A stretch of DNA of 64,000 bases from Flavobacterium fluviale (GCF_003312915.1 NZ_CP030261.1:3844001-3908000), one strand, 5' to 3'. Positions 40,748 to 49,628 are shown, counted from the stretch's first letter. The notes: generated by a model not told the origin, from the letters alone. Numbers and translations: made by a program.

Positions 40748-41872
40748 TTAATTCTTCTTCTTTTTCTCCGGCGGTGCCACAAAATTCAATTTGCTTTTTC
40801 CTAAATCTTTAGAAGTTGCTATTGCAATTCCTCTTTGTTCTGCTTTGTTAACTGCACAGTAAAAATGATACACAACGCCATCATGTTTTACCACAAATGA
40901 TTTATGCGCAAACAAATCGTCATAAGGTTCAGAAGATTTAACCAAATCATCCCCTTTCCAGTCGGTCCAGTTTACTAAATCATTTGAAACTGCAAAACGG
41001 TTAAATGCACCTTGGTTCCAACCCGTCCAAAAAGCTCCAAAATAGAACATCACCCAAGTATCATTAATTCGCTGAATATAAGCATCTCCTGAAATTCCTT
41101 TATGATGATTGATCAATGGTTTATCGCCATAACGCTCCCAATGTTTCATGTCGTTTGATACAGCCATGGCAATACGTTCTGCACCTTTAGCAGGATTTAT
41201 ACTGTCGCCACGGGCATTATAATACATGATAAAATTGTGTCCTGTCAGTTTATCTTTATCACGAATCACACTGTTTTTGTACATGGTGCTATTATCCCAC
41301 CATTTTGCATCTTTATCTTTTGGCGTTAAAACCGGATTTTCTAATCTTTGAAATTCGTGTGGTTTTGTCGGCGCTTCTTTCGTATACGCCATTCCGATTG
41401 ATAAAACGCCTGCTTCATACCCTTTGCTGTCTCCGCCAAAATAACTCATCCAGTATTTGTCATCGTATTTTTCCCATTCATAACTTCCACCCCACGTTGG
41501 ATCTTGTAATGAAATATATCCTGCTTTTTGGTTGACATCCCAATGTTTTTCGTTTTCTGAGAAAGACATTACTTTTCCTAAATATTTCCAGTCCAAAAGA
41601 TTATCACTTTCTGCAAGCCAGGTTTCGTAACCTCTTCCATCGTAAATTAAATACGTCATATACCATTTTCCGTCTTTTCTGAATACACTCGGGCAATCCA
41701 TTTTATAAGAGTTGTCTGTTGGAACCATTACCAAACCGTATTTATAAGGCGTTTTGATTTCTTCGTAAATCTCCTGCATTACGGTTTCTGTAATTTCTCT
41801 TTTCTTGTACTTGGTTGCACAGCTGGTTATGGCAAGTGCTGAAATAGTTAGAATTAGGTATTTAAGTTTCAT
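40748..41872 (-). CDS. lipoprotein with GH43/GH32-type five-bladed propeller, family uncertain
   Basis: A 374-residue lipoprotein (lipobox ITSC, Cys18), so it is probably anchored at the outer membrane. The mature protein looks like a five-bladed beta-propeller glycosidase. Blade-type motifs are KMDCPSVFRKDGKWYMTY, YETWLAESDNLLDWKYLG, LQDPTWGGSYEWEKYDDKYW and ISGDAYIQRINDTWVMFYFG. The aspartates in 'MDCPSV' and 'LQDPTWG' would suit catalytic positions, but I cannot align it to a numbered family. Its C-terminus is a Lys-rich tail. It is between the GH2 and a second propeller protein (42072-43748), with which it may act in sequence. Confidence 0.6.
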   Translation of the reverse strand: MKLKYLILTISALAITSCATKYKKREITETVMQEIYEEIKTPYKYGLVMVPTDNSYKMDCPSVFRKDGKWYMTYLIYDGRGYETWLAESDNLLDWKYLGKVMSFSENEKHWDVNQKAGYISLQDPTWGGSYEWEKYDDKYWMSYFGGDSKGYEAGVLSIGMAYTKEAPTKPHEFQRLENPVLTPKDKDAKWWDNSTMYKNSVIRDKDKLTGHNFIMYYNARGDSINPAKGAERIAMAVSNDMKHWERYGDKPLINHHKGISGDAYIQRINDTWVMFYFGAFWTGWNQGAFNRFAVSNDLVNWTDWKGDDLVKSSEPYDDLFAHKSFVVKHDGVVYHFYCAVNKAEQRGIAIATSKDLGKSKLNFVAPPEKKKKN

Positions 41873-41970
41873 TTTTGGTTATGTTTTTTTGCCACGAAGG
41901 CGCTAAGGCTCTAAGTTTTATATTTATTCTGTGGACAATTTAATCTCGCAAAGTCGCAGAGTCGCAAAGT

Positions 41971-42012
41971 TTCTATATTCTTTATTCTATATTCTTTATT
42001 CTATATTCTTTA
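41971..42012. repeat. three perfect tandem copies of a 14-base unit
   Basis: TTCTATATTCTTTA is repeated at 41971-41984, 41985-41998 and 41999-42012, in the 199-base gap between two propeller genes. The rest of the gap holds 'gcgctaaggc' and 'aaagtcgcagagtcgcaaag' repeats and no gene. Confidence 0.9.
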
Positions 42013-42071
42013 CTCTATTTCTATGTTCTAAAATCTTGCTTCTTGCCTCTTGCATCTTCCCACTCTCTCTT

Positions 42072-43748
42072 CTATTTCTTCAATTCTTTTAATTTAGACT
42101 CCATTACATCTTTATTCAATTTTACTTTGACCATTCCTGTTGGATGAAATCTTCTCTTTAAATCGATTGCATTGTACACTATTGTATAAACATCATTTCC
42201 TTCTGGGATTAAACATAAAGGCGTTCTCATAATATCCCACCATTTATTGACTTTGGTTTCTATCGGAAAATAATGTGCCTCTGCCCAATTTATTCCGTCT
42301 GCCGATAATGAATACGCAATCATATTAGGTAAATGATGTCCCCAGCCGTCTGGGCCTCCATCGAAAATAGCGATGTACAGACCGTTTGGTAGCTGACTTA
42401 CGATTGGATTTTCAACAAATTGCGGATGCATGGTTTTAATAGGTTCCAAACCTTTGTTCATTCTTGTCCAAGGTCCTTCTAAACTTTTAGATTCGGCTAA
42501 AGCCACAAACCAGCCTTTTCCGGATTTCTTCGGATAATCTGCCCAAGAGTTAAACGGATACGCCCCGCTGTAAAAACCGAAATATTTATCGCCGACTTTA
42601 TACGGAAAAAACGAAGCAACTCCCTGACGGCCTTCCCATGGCTGAGAATCCAGACCTGGTTCCATAATAATTCCCATATCTTTATAAGGGCCACCAATTC
42701 CGTTGATTCCGTCAACCGTTGATTCGCATCTCCAAATTCTTCCAAATGAATGATTTGGTTCTATTTCTTTACTTACGGTATACGCCAAATAATAGCCGTA
42801 CCATTTGTTTGCTTTTTCGTTAAAAACAGGCATGTACGACCAAATTGCTGCACGACGGTCGTTCATCGGGTTATCATCTTCGGTTACGGCGTAAGTTCCG
42901 CTTGCCTGATAGATTGTTGATTCTCTTTTCCAAGTAATTGCATCTTTACTTGTCCAATGCCCTATTCTGGTTTTTACACGATCATAATAATAATCAACAC
43001 CTTTTTCTCCCGCTCTTTCGGTTGGAAACATATGATAGGTATCTCCGACTTTCACCACGCGTCCGCCTTCAAATCCACCCTGAATTCCTTCTGTTCCAGA
43101 CATTCCTTCATCAATAACGGGTTTATTTTCTCCGCCTATAATTTCGAATAGCGGTTTTTCATCTGAAAATCCTTCGACAATGAAAGTTGGATTCCACAAT
43201 TTTCCGTCGGGTAATTTGGCATCTTTTAGTTCTAGATTTTCAGTACTTTTTATGACTCCCAAGAACACAAATAATCCTTTGCTTTTTAAATTATATGATC
43301 CTTTTAAAAAGGACATTGCATAAACATCTACTGGAGGAAGACCTGTTATAGTCACACCATTTTTAATAATTAACTTGGCATCTTTGTTATCTTTAAATTG
43401 AAAATATTGCTCATTATCATCTTCCTGAAATACACCAACCAAAACAGTTACTGGTTCTTTAAACTTTAATTGTAATGGAGAATTGGTTCCGTTTTTATAT
43501 TTTTCTAAAGGAAGTTCAACGCCTGTTAATCCTTGTAATTCTGGTGCTAAACGAACAATATTATGCTTGCTTCCTGAAAATACGTGCGCGTATTGGATGG
43601 TTTTGAAAGTTTTGTAGTTTGATTTTACAATTTCAAATGAAGCAGGTTTCCATGCGGTGTTTTGTGCTGTGGTTTGAATGCAGAAAGTTAACAGCATTAG
43701 AAAAGCTGTTTTTAATTTGAAATTGTATTTTGTATTTTTTGAAAACAT
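42072..43748 (-). CDS. exported two-domain beta-propeller protein, probable glycosidase
   Basis: A 558-residue exported protein with a signal peptide ending 'QTTAQ'. An N-terminal beta-sandwich (about residues 25-185) precedes a five-bladed propeller of GH43/GH32 type. The propeller shows GGFEGGRVVKVGDTYHMFPTE, TRIGHWTSKDAITWKRE, NDRRAAIWSYMPVFNEKANK and LDSQPWEGRQGVASFFPY. No family number can be given. Together with the lipoprotein at 40748-41872 it forms a pair of unassigned propellers directly downstream of a GH78 rhamnosidase. An internal minus-strand frame at 42497-42745 is a shadow of this gene. Confidence 0.6.
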   Translation of the reverse strand: MFSKNTKYNFKLKTAFLMLLTFCIQTTAQNTAWKPASFEIVKSNYKTFKTIQYAHVFSGSKHNIVRLAPELQGLTGVELPLEKYKNGTNSPLQLKFKEPVTVLVGVFQEDDNEQYFQFKDNKDAKLIIKNGVTITGLPPVDVYAMSFLKGSYNLKSKGLFVFLGVIKSTENLELKDAKLPDGKLWNPTFIVEGFSDEKPLFEIIGGENKPVIDEGMSGTEGIQGGFEGGRVVKVGDTYHMFPTERAGEKGVDYYYDRVKTRIGHWTSKDAITWKRESTIYQASGTYAVTEDDNPMNDRRAAIWSYMPVFNEKANKWYGYYLAYTVSKEIEPNHSFGRIWRCESTVDGINGIGGPYKDMGIIMEPGLDSQPWEGRQGVASFFPYKVGDKYFGFYSGAYPFNSWADYPKKSGKGWFVALAESKSLEGPWTRMNKGLEPIKTMHPQFVENPIVSQLPNGLYIAIFDGGPDGWGHHLPNMIAYSLSADGINWAEAHYFPIETKVNKWWDIMRTPLCLIPEGNDVYTIVYNAIDLKRRFHPTGMVKVKLNKDVMESKLKELKK

Positions 43749-43799
43749 TGGTTTTTTATTTTTTTAAGGCTTTTATTCTTTGAATGCATTTCCCCAATC

Positions 43800-43960
43800 T
43801 TGTCATTTCGACAAAGGAGAAATCTTCGTAAGTAGCTCGACAATCTAAGTCAAACTTTGTGTAGTTTCTCGCGAGGATTTCTCCTCCGTCGAAATGACAA
43901 AACTGGCGTTACAATCTTTGTGGTTACGAGTGTGATTCCTCTCTTCGGTCGGAATGACAA
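43800..43960. repeat. ~100 bp inverted-repeat element, copy 7 (composite)
   Basis: A full element (43800-43900, arms TTGTCATTTCGACAAAGGAG / CTCCTCCGTCGAAATGACAA) is followed by an extra right arm, GTGTGATTCCTCTCTTCGG to GGAATGACAA. Behind it come 'ctaattactaa' repeats up to the GH78 stop at 44035. Confidence 0.85.
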
Positions 43961-44034
43961 ACTAGACGTTTACAAACTAAGGACTAAGGACTAGGCACTA
44001 AGAACTAATTACTAATTACTAATTCACTAAGAAC

Positions 44035-46221
44035 TTAAATAGCCCTATAACTCACTTTATACTCCACATTCGGTTTTACAATCAACTGATATTTATTTTT
44101 CGATAATTCTGTAATTGTTCCTGAATTTGTTTTGGGTTTGCTGGCACTTTCAAAAATTAATTTTCCTTCTCCTTCGCCTGCTTTCACTTTAATTTCTTTG
44201 GTACTGCAATAGATGGCAACTTCTGCGTTTGGTGTTGGAACTTTTCCTTCCATCCATTTTAAACCTCCGAGATTTGGTTTGATTTCATATTCAGCATAAC
44301 CCGGTTTTAAAGGTTTTACACCCAAATAATATTTCCCTAATAAATAAATCGGACTTGCTCCCCAAGCATGACAAAGGCTTTTTCCGTAAGGACGACCGTA
44401 CATCGTTAAATGCTCTGTGCCTTTTTTGTTTGGATTGTATTCTTCCCAGAAAGATGTCGCGCCCTCATTCAGCATTCCGCCCCAATAATCTTTCATTTCT
44501 TTTAAAACATAATCCTGCTCGCCCATTGCGCACAATGCTTCCAACTCGTAAAAACGCATGTATGGAGTTGTAATTTGAAGAACATCTTTATTAAGCAACA
44601 CCTTATTTTTTACGCTTTGTTTTTGTTCTTTATTAAAATAATTGAAAAAAATACCGAACATATTAGCATATCTGGTTACAATATTTTGGATTTTACCATC
44701 GATACGCTGGTGTTTCATCACGTTTTCTTTTTTATCCCAAAACACATCAAATAATTTGGTTTTCAAATCATCTCCTAATTTTTGATATTGTTTTTGGTCT
44801 TCACTTTTACCAGCAATTTCAGCACTTACCGCCATGGCTTCAAGACTTCTAGCCAAAAGCATTTGCTCAAAACTAACCTCGCCCGTTTTTGGCAATCCGT
44901 CTGCCCAATCAATAAAAACCCAATCGCCTTCTAATGGTTCAAGGAATCCATTTTTATTTCTTCTTTCCAAACAGAAATCCATAAGTGATTTCATTCTTGG
45001 ATAAAAAGTTTTGATAAATTTCGTATCGCCTGTATGTAAGTAGTAATCGTAAACACCCACAAACCAATACAGCGAATAATCCATTATGATATTTACGTGA
45101 GCCGTTACAGGATCTTTTCCACGAAGTGCTAAGAGCGTTCGTTCTACAGAAGCCGAATCAAAGAATAAATAGTAATTCATTAAATAACTTTGATAAGCGT
45201 CGCCAGACCAAACCCAACGATCACGTTTAATTCCGTCGATAAAAAATTCACGAGAGGTTAAATGCATCGTATAAGCCGACACATCCCAAATTTTATTCAG
45301 TTGTTCATCCGATGATTTGAATGCACCACGATAGTCTAATGGCAAATATTCATAAAGCATCGAAATCGAATCGTATTTTATACCTGCATCTGCTTGAACC
45401 TGAACATAGCGGAATGCTTTCGATCCGTCATGTGTGTAGGTTTCAGGCTGTTTTCCATCAAAAGACAAATGATCTAAAGTTTCACATTTAGCAGAATCCA
45501 GCGCTTCTTCGCGAGATTCTCCATAATACAATGCTACTTTACCTTTTCCTTTTAAGCCATGAATTTTAATGTAACCAAAAGTTTCTTTACCAAAATCGAC
45601 CAACTGCCCAGCTCCTATTTTTTCTGTTTTCTTTGCGCTTAAAGGTTTAGTCGTCAGTTTAAACTCAGAAGGTTTATTTTCTGGCGAATTAAAATTCCAA
45701 GACCCAACAGGTACCCAAGGTGTTCCCGATTGCTGTGCTTTTCCAGTTTCGTCAATCCAAAGTTTATCTTCATTGGTTACTTTCCAAGAAGCGTCGGATT
45801 TAACATATTTACCATTAATATAAATAGCTGGCAACACTTCCTGATTGTAAACTTTAAAAGAAATTTTGTGTTTTCCCGCAGGAATTTTTATTGATTTTGG
45901 CTGTCCGTAAATCTGTAAACCATCTAAAAGTAATTGAAAAGGTCCTTCCGAAAAGATTTTTGCTTCGTCTGGTTCCGGAATATGTACTTCTGTTTGAAAA
46001 GTCACCAAGGCATACGGGCTGTAATATTGCCAAAGCGGTGGAAAAACTGCTTCGCGTTCTGTACGTCTTACCTGCATTTTATTGCTTAACCAAACTTCGA
46101 AATCGCCTGGATACCAGATCCATGTCGCTTCTTTTGATTTTTCTTGTGCTAATATGAAAGTCGAAGGAAATAAAATCACACAGAAAAACAAAAATCTAAA
46201 AATGGAAAATCGGCTTTGCAT
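44035..46221 (-). CDS. alpha-L-rhamnosidase-like enzyme, GH78 family
   Basis: A 728-residue exported enzyme with N-terminal beta-sandwich domains (about 30-300), an (alpha/alpha)6 barrel and a short C-terminal beta-domain. The family signature is IDGIKRDRWVWSGD (about residues 327-340), the GH78 barrel motif that carries the acid residues. GATSFWEEYNP and SLCHAWGASPIYLLGKY follow near residues 615-655. It is shorter than the GH78 at the left edge and belongs to a different subgroup. It is the first gene of the long minus-strand operon that ends at 23059, and has its own promoter and candidate activator site at 46240-46293. Confidence 0.85.
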   Translation of the reverse strand: MQSRFSIFRFLFFCVILFPSTFILAQEKSKEATWIWYPGDFEVWLSNKMQVRRTEREAVFPPLWQYYSPYALVTFQTEVHIPEPDEAKIFSEGPFQLLLDGLQIYGQPKSIKIPAGKHKISFKVYNQEVLPAIYINGKYVKSDASWKVTNEDKLWIDETGKAQQSGTPWVPVGSWNFNSPENKPSEFKLTTKPLSAKKTEKIGAGQLVDFGKETFGYIKIHGLKGKGKVALYYGESREEALDSAKCETLDHLSFDGKQPETYTHDGSKAFRYVQVQADAGIKYDSISMLYEYLPLDYRGAFKSSDEQLNKIWDVSAYTMHLTSREFFIDGIKRDRWVWSGDAYQSYLMNYYLFFDSASVERTLLALRGKDPVTAHVNIIMDYSLYWFVGVYDYYLHTGDTKFIKTFYPRMKSLMDFCLERRNKNGFLEPLEGDWVFIDWADGLPKTGEVSFEQMLLARSLEAMAVSAEIAGKSEDQKQYQKLGDDLKTKLFDVFWDKKENVMKHQRIDGKIQNIVTRYANMFGIFFNYFNKEQKQSVKNKVLLNKDVLQITTPYMRFYELEALCAMGEQDYVLKEMKDYWGGMLNEGATSFWEEYNPNKKGTEHLTMYGRPYGKSLCHAWGASPIYLLGKYYLGVKPLKPGYAEYEIKPNLGGLKWMEGKVPTPNAEVAIYCSTKEIKVKAGEGEGKLIFESASKPKTNSGTITELSKNKYQLIVKPNVEYKVSYRAI

Positions 46222-46239
46222 ATATCTTTTTTTTGGAGC

Positions 46240-46293
46240 TAAAGATAAGTGTTATTTTTACATTTCACAACCTGTAGTGTCCTGTTATTTCAT
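46240..46293 (-). promoter_or_regulatory. promoter of the GH78-led operon with AACAGG-N6-CAGG site
   Basis: The minus-strand -7-like box TATCTTTA (46240-46247) has one mismatch to TAnnTTTG. AACAGG and CAGG start 10 bases apart at 46271-46286. The distance between box and site is identical to that upstream of susC. There is no TTG at -33, which fits an activator-dependent promoter. It lies within the 365-base gap upstream of the gene; the rest of that gap holds two repeat elements. Confidence 0.65.
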
Positions 46294-46384
46294 AAAATAT
46301 TGCAATCTTCAATATTATTTAAGGGAAAAATTACGAGTTATAACTTTTTTAGTACTAAAAAAAACGATGTTAGTATTTTATAGG

Positions 46385-46440
46385 ACACTGATGAAACGGA
46401 TTTACTTCGTAAAAACGCGGATTTACACAGATTTTAAATT
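46385..46440. repeat. half-copy of the 'acgcggat/atccgcgt' repeat
   Basis: It reads CTGATGAAACGGATTTACTT then AAAACGCGGATTTACACAG, matching the left half of the element at 2640-2776. Confidence 0.65.
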
Positions 46441-46452
46441 ATTCGTGTGTCT

Positions 46453-46555
46453 TTGTCATTTCGACGAAGGAGAAATCACACACGTAGCTCTACAAAGATT
46501 GGCGATCTAGATTGCGGAATTTTCTAGTGTGATTTCTCCTTCGTCGAAATGACAA
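46453..46555. repeat. ~100 bp inverted-repeat element, copy 8
   Basis: TTGTCATTTCGACGAAGGAG pairs with the complementary arm ending CGAAATGACAA. It lies between the end of the AraC gene and the GH78 promoter. Confidence 0.88.
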
Positions 46556-46586
46556 TGATTGTGGTTATTTTGTATAAAAAACTAAC

Positions 46587-47405
46587 CTAAGCAATCATCC
46601 TATCAGATTCATTTTCATCTTCTAAAATATAATTAGAAGGCGTTTTGCCCAAATGCTTTTTAAACATATAAATAAAAGCGCTGGTAGTTTCATACCCCAA
46701 ATTGAAGGCAATTTCTTTTATAGATTGTTTTTCGCCCAAACGTTTTATGGCTTCCAGTAATTTTAAACGCGTGCGCCAATCGCTGAAATTCATTCCCAAT
46801 TCTTTAATAAATAGTCGGGATAAAGTTCTGGTGCTCATAAAGGAAAGTTCGGCGTAATGCTCTATCGTATTTTTACTGGCTATATCATCCATTAAAAGTT
46901 CGACTACTTTTTGCAATCTTTCGTGATTCGTTGTTGGCAGAAAGGTTGCACTTGGCTCAATTAAAGCCAATTCATCCAAGAAAACAGAAATGATTCTTTT
47001 TTGTGGCGGAGTGAGATTTCCTTCTATTCCAAAAGAAATGATTTTAAAAACCAACTGTTTTAAAAACATCGGAATATCAAAAGAGAAACTATTTGTTGGC
47101 AATCCTTCCATTGCAGACGGATCGATAAAAACGCTGTAATAATTAACGTCTTTCTGAAAAGTAACCTGATGCTCTACTCCGCCCGGAAGCCACAAGCCCT
47201 GCAACGGATTTACCACCCAAATGTGATTGCCCACGACAACGTTCATTACGCCACGCGTGGCATAGATCAACTGTCCTCTTGGGTGCGAGTGCGATATACA
47301 CATTTCGTTGGTTACCATTTCGGTATAGCCAATAACAGGAATCAATGGATCAATTCTGTATCCATGCTCCTGTGCCATTCGATATGTCCGAATCTGGTTA
47401 TTCAT
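46587..47405 (-). CDS. AraC family transcriptional regulator with cupin sensor domain
   Basis: A 272-residue cytoplasmic regulator. An N-terminal cupin-like domain contains SHSHPRGQLIYATRGVM and a PLQGLWLPGGVEHQV strand pair. The C-terminal AraC domain has two helix-turn-helix motifs; the second reads IKEIAFNLGYETTSAFIYMF followed by KKHLGKTPSNYI. It is divergent from the fsr-like pump gene (starts about 100 bases apart), so it most likely controls that gene and itself. A TATATTTG box (47410-47417) lies so close to the start that either the mRNA is nearly leaderless or translation begins at Met10 (47378). It could also be the activator for the pectin promoters, but nothing shows this. Confidence 0.88.
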   Translation of the reverse strand: MNNQIRTYRMAQEHGYRIDPLIPVIGYTEMVTNEMCISHSHPRGQLIYATRGVMNVVVGNHIWVVNPLQGLWLPGGVEHQVTFQKDVNYYSVFIDPSAMEGLPTNSFSFDIPMFLKQLVFKIISFGIEGNLTPPQKRIISVFLDELALIEPSATFLPTTNHERLQKVVELLMDDIASKNTIEHYAELSFMSTRTLSRLFIKELGMNFSDWRTRLKLLEAIKRLGEKQSIKEIAFNLGYETTSAFIYMFKKHLGKTPSNYILEDENESDRMIA

Positions 47406-47506
47406 TGTCCAAATATAGCAATTCTGACATTACTATTCTTTTGATCTTTGTAAAAAATAATACAGCTGTTGTTTTTAAACCTAATTTAAGAATCAAAAAT
47501 TACCAA

Positions 47507-48718
47507 ATGGACACTATTAAAGCAAACCCCGAAATAGTTAAAAAAACCACCTACTCGATCTTATTTATTATAAGTTTTTCGCATCTGATCAATGATCTTT
47601 TACAGGCTGTAGTGCCTTCGATTTATCCGCTTTTAAAAGACAATTTTAGTTTAAATTTTACTCAAATTGGTATTATTACTTTGACTTACCAAATGGTAGC
47701 GTCTATTTTACAGCCGTTTGTGGGAATGTATACCGATAAAAACTCAAAACCTTATTCGCTGATTGTTGGAATGTGTTTTACCATGGTTGGACTTTTCTTT
47801 GTTTCGATCGCTTCGAGTTTTATCAACTTATTATTATCAGTAAGTTTAATCGGAATTGGATCTTCAATTTTCCATCCTGAATCTTCACGTGTGGCGCATT
47901 TGGCTTCGGGTGGCAAAAGAGGTTTAGCGCAGTCTATTTTTCAATTGGGAGGAAATGCAGGAAGTGCTATCGGACCTTTATTAGCCGCTTTTATTGTTAT
48001 TCCGCACGGACAATCTTATATCGCGTGGTTTTGTATTATTGCTTTAGTTGGAATTTTTGCTTTGTATAAAATTGCGATTTGGTACACGGCACATTTATCT
48101 GAAAGAATGGCTAATAAATCGGCACATCAAATCGAAACGCATCATTTATCTAAAAACAGAGTAATTGCTTCACTGATTATTTTATTGGTTTTGATTTTTT
48201 CTAAGTATTTCTACATGAGTAGTATTACGAGTTATTATACTTTCTTCTTGATAGATAAATTTCACATAACAATTCAGCAGTCACAAGTATATTTATTCTT
48301 ATTCTCGGGCGCTGTTGCTGCAGGAACTTTAATCGGCGGACCAATTGGAGACCGATACGGGAGAAAATACGTAATTTGGGTTTCTATTTTGGGTGTTGCT
48401 CCTTTTACCTTGATGTTACCTTATGTTTCTTTATTTTGGGTAGGAACTTTATCTGTAATCATCGGATTAATTCTTTCTTCTGCATTCTCTGCAATTTTAG
48501 TTTATGCAACTGAATTACTGCCCGGAAAAGTCGGACTTGTTGCGGGTCTTTTCTTCGGATTTGCTTTTGGAATGGGCGGTTTAGGTTCTGCTATTTTAGG
48601 AAAAATTGCCGATGCTACAAGTATTGAATATGTATTTAAAATTTGTGCGTTCCTGCCTTTGATTGGGGTTATTACTGGATTTTTGCCTAATTTGGAGAAG
48701 AGAAAGAAGGTTGAGTAA
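47507..48718 (+). CDS. fsr: MFS efflux pump, fosmidomycin resistance protein (Fsr) family
   Basis: A 403-residue inner-membrane exporter with 12 predicted membrane segments. It closely follows the Escherichia coli Fsr protein: SHLINDLLQAVVPSIYPLL, the LTYQMVASILQP segment, IGIGSSIFHPESSRVA, GGKRGLAQSIFQLGGNAGS, GRKYVIWVSILGVAPFTLML and LFFGFAFGMGGLGSAILGKI. The frame is open upstream to 47345, overlapping the AraC gene, but the ATG at 47507 matches the family's N-terminus. No pectin role is expected: Fsr exports fosmidomycin, and the native substrate is unknown. It is divergent from the AraC regulator. Confidence 0.9.
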   Translation: MDTIKANPEIVKKTTYSILFIISFSHLINDLLQAVVPSIYPLLKDNFSLNFTQIGIITLTYQMVASILQPFVGMYTDKNSKPYSLIVGMCFTMVGLFFVSIASSFINLLLSVSLIGIGSSIFHPESSRVAHLASGGKRGLAQSIFQLGGNAGSAIGPLLAAFIVIPHGQSYIAWFCIIALVGIFALYKIAIWYTAHLSERMANKSAHQIETHHLSKNRVIASLIILLVLIFSKYFYMSSITSYYTFFLIDKFHITIQQSQVYLFLFSGAVAAGTLIGGPIGDRYGRKYVIWVSILGVAPFTLMLPYVSLFWVGTLSVIIGLILSSAFSAILVYATELLPGKVGLVAGLFFGFAFGMGGLGSAILGKIADATSIEYVFKICAFLPLIGVITGFLPNLEKRKKVE

Positions 48719-48783
48719 TTTTTTTATGCCACAAAGTCGCTAAGACCCAAAGTTTTATTTAAAAAAATAAGTTTTAATTGCGT

Positions 48784-49025
48784 CCAGCTTTAGCTGGATG
48801 AACAAATTAATTAGGAAGCTCAAAAGGCTTTAGCCAAAATATCTACAATTGGCTAAAGCCTTTTCTACTTACTACCTAAATTCCTCCAGTTAAAACTGGA
48901 GGCAACTCATAAAATAACCTTGCTTTATTTGCAATCTTTTTCAAAACATAGCAAGTGGTTTCAACCACGGGAAACGTATTTGATAAACGGAATATTATAT
49001 ATTGCGTCCACGTGGTTGAAACCAC
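48784..49025. repeat. cluster of REP-like hairpins
   Basis: In 330 bases without a gene there are five palindromes: CCAGCT/AGCTGG (48784-48797), a perfect 16-base stem AAAAGGCTTTAGCCAA (48822-48837 with 48849-48864), CCTCCAGTT/AACTGGAGG (48883-48902), GTGGTTTCAACCAC (48955-48968) and its inverse GTGGTTGAAACCAC (49012-49025). The last two are also mutual inverted repeats, flanked by ACATAGC and GCTATGT. Confidence 0.85.
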
Positions 49026-49049
49026 GGGCTATGTTTAAATAGATGATTT

Positions 49050-49253
49050 TTATTTCGTTTCAATTTCATTATTGGTTGTAATAATGATTTTATTTTGCTG
49101 ATGTTCAATCGTTACGAAATTCCCGTAGTTAAAACCGATTTTCTGAAGCCATTTTCCGCAAAGGCGTATTTCAGGAAATATGACATAACGATTATATGAT
49201 CTTGCGATATGTTTTGGCTGGATTTTTAATCTTCTTTTCGCTGATTGTTTCAT
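49050..49253 (-). CDS. SymE-like toxin-family protein
   Basis: A 67-residue basic protein. The central part, PEIRLCGKWLQKIGFNYG then NFVTIEHQQNKIIIT, matches the SymE fold (AbrB-like; 'L.GKWL..aGF..G..v.v....g.l.I'). SymE is an RNA-targeting toxin controlled in E. coli by an antisense RNA. A basic N-terminus (KQSAKRRLKIQPKH) may serve nucleic-acid binding. A TATTTTTG box lies upstream (49274-49281). The gene is divergent from a small XRE regulator. No antisense RNA could be identified from the sequence. Function in this strain is inferred from the family. Confidence 0.7.
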   Translation of the reverse strand: MKQSAKRRLKIQPKHIARSYNRYVIFPEIRLCGKWLQKIGFNYGNFVTIEHQQNKIIITTNNEIETK

Positions 49254-49415
49254 TTTATTTTTATTTCATGAAACAAAAATAGTAAAAATTATACTACAAA
49301 TAATATTTTTGCAACAATAAATTGTTGTTTTAGGGCAATTTTGAGTATTTAAAATATTCTTTTTCTTATATTTAAATTATAAGATATTTGCATGAAATAT
49401 CAATAAATCAACATT

Positions 49416-49628
49416 GTGTCGAAACTTAAATTAAATAGAATAAAAGTTGTTTTAGTTGAAAACAATCGAACTAGCAAGGAGTTAGCTAATCATTTAGGTA
49501 AAACGGTATCGACTGTTTCCCGTTGGTGTACAAATGAAGCTCAACCTTCTATTGAAACACTTTATGAGATTGCTAAATATTTGAAGGTTGATATTCGGGA
49601 GTTGTTGGTTTCTACTGCTACTAAATAA
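49416..49628 (+). CDS. small XRE-type helix-turn-helix regulator
   Basis: A 70-residue DNA-binding protein consisting of little more than one HTH: LKLNRIKVVLVENNRTSKEL, then HLGKTVSTVSRWCTNEAQPS and LYEIAKYLKVDIREL. Translation must start at the GTG at 49416, because the in-frame ATG at 49392 is followed by a stop four codons later. It is divergent from the SymE-like gene and is probably its regulator, or a stand-alone regulator. A terminator follows at 49631-49663. Confidence 0.8.
   Translation: MSKLKLNRIKVVLVENNRTSKELANHLGKTVSTVSRWCTNEAQPSIETLYEIAKYLKVDIRELLVSTATK

Noticed and set aside
41971..42012. Replication-type iteron cluster
   Set aside because: Only three copies of a very AT-rich 14-base unit, with no replication gene or DnaA-like box nearby.
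46082..46510. 142-residue plus-strand open frame between the GH78 and AraC genes
   Set aside because: It runs backwards through the GH78 signal sequence, its promoter and two repeat elements; the translation has no family features.
47345..47506. 54-residue upstream extension of the fsr-like gene
   Set aside because: It overlaps the AraC coding sequence; the ATG at 47507 agrees with the start of the known Fsr family.
48784..49025. Possible CRISPR array
   Set aside because: The repeats are palindromes of different sequence with irregular spacing and no uniform spacers; no cas genes are present.
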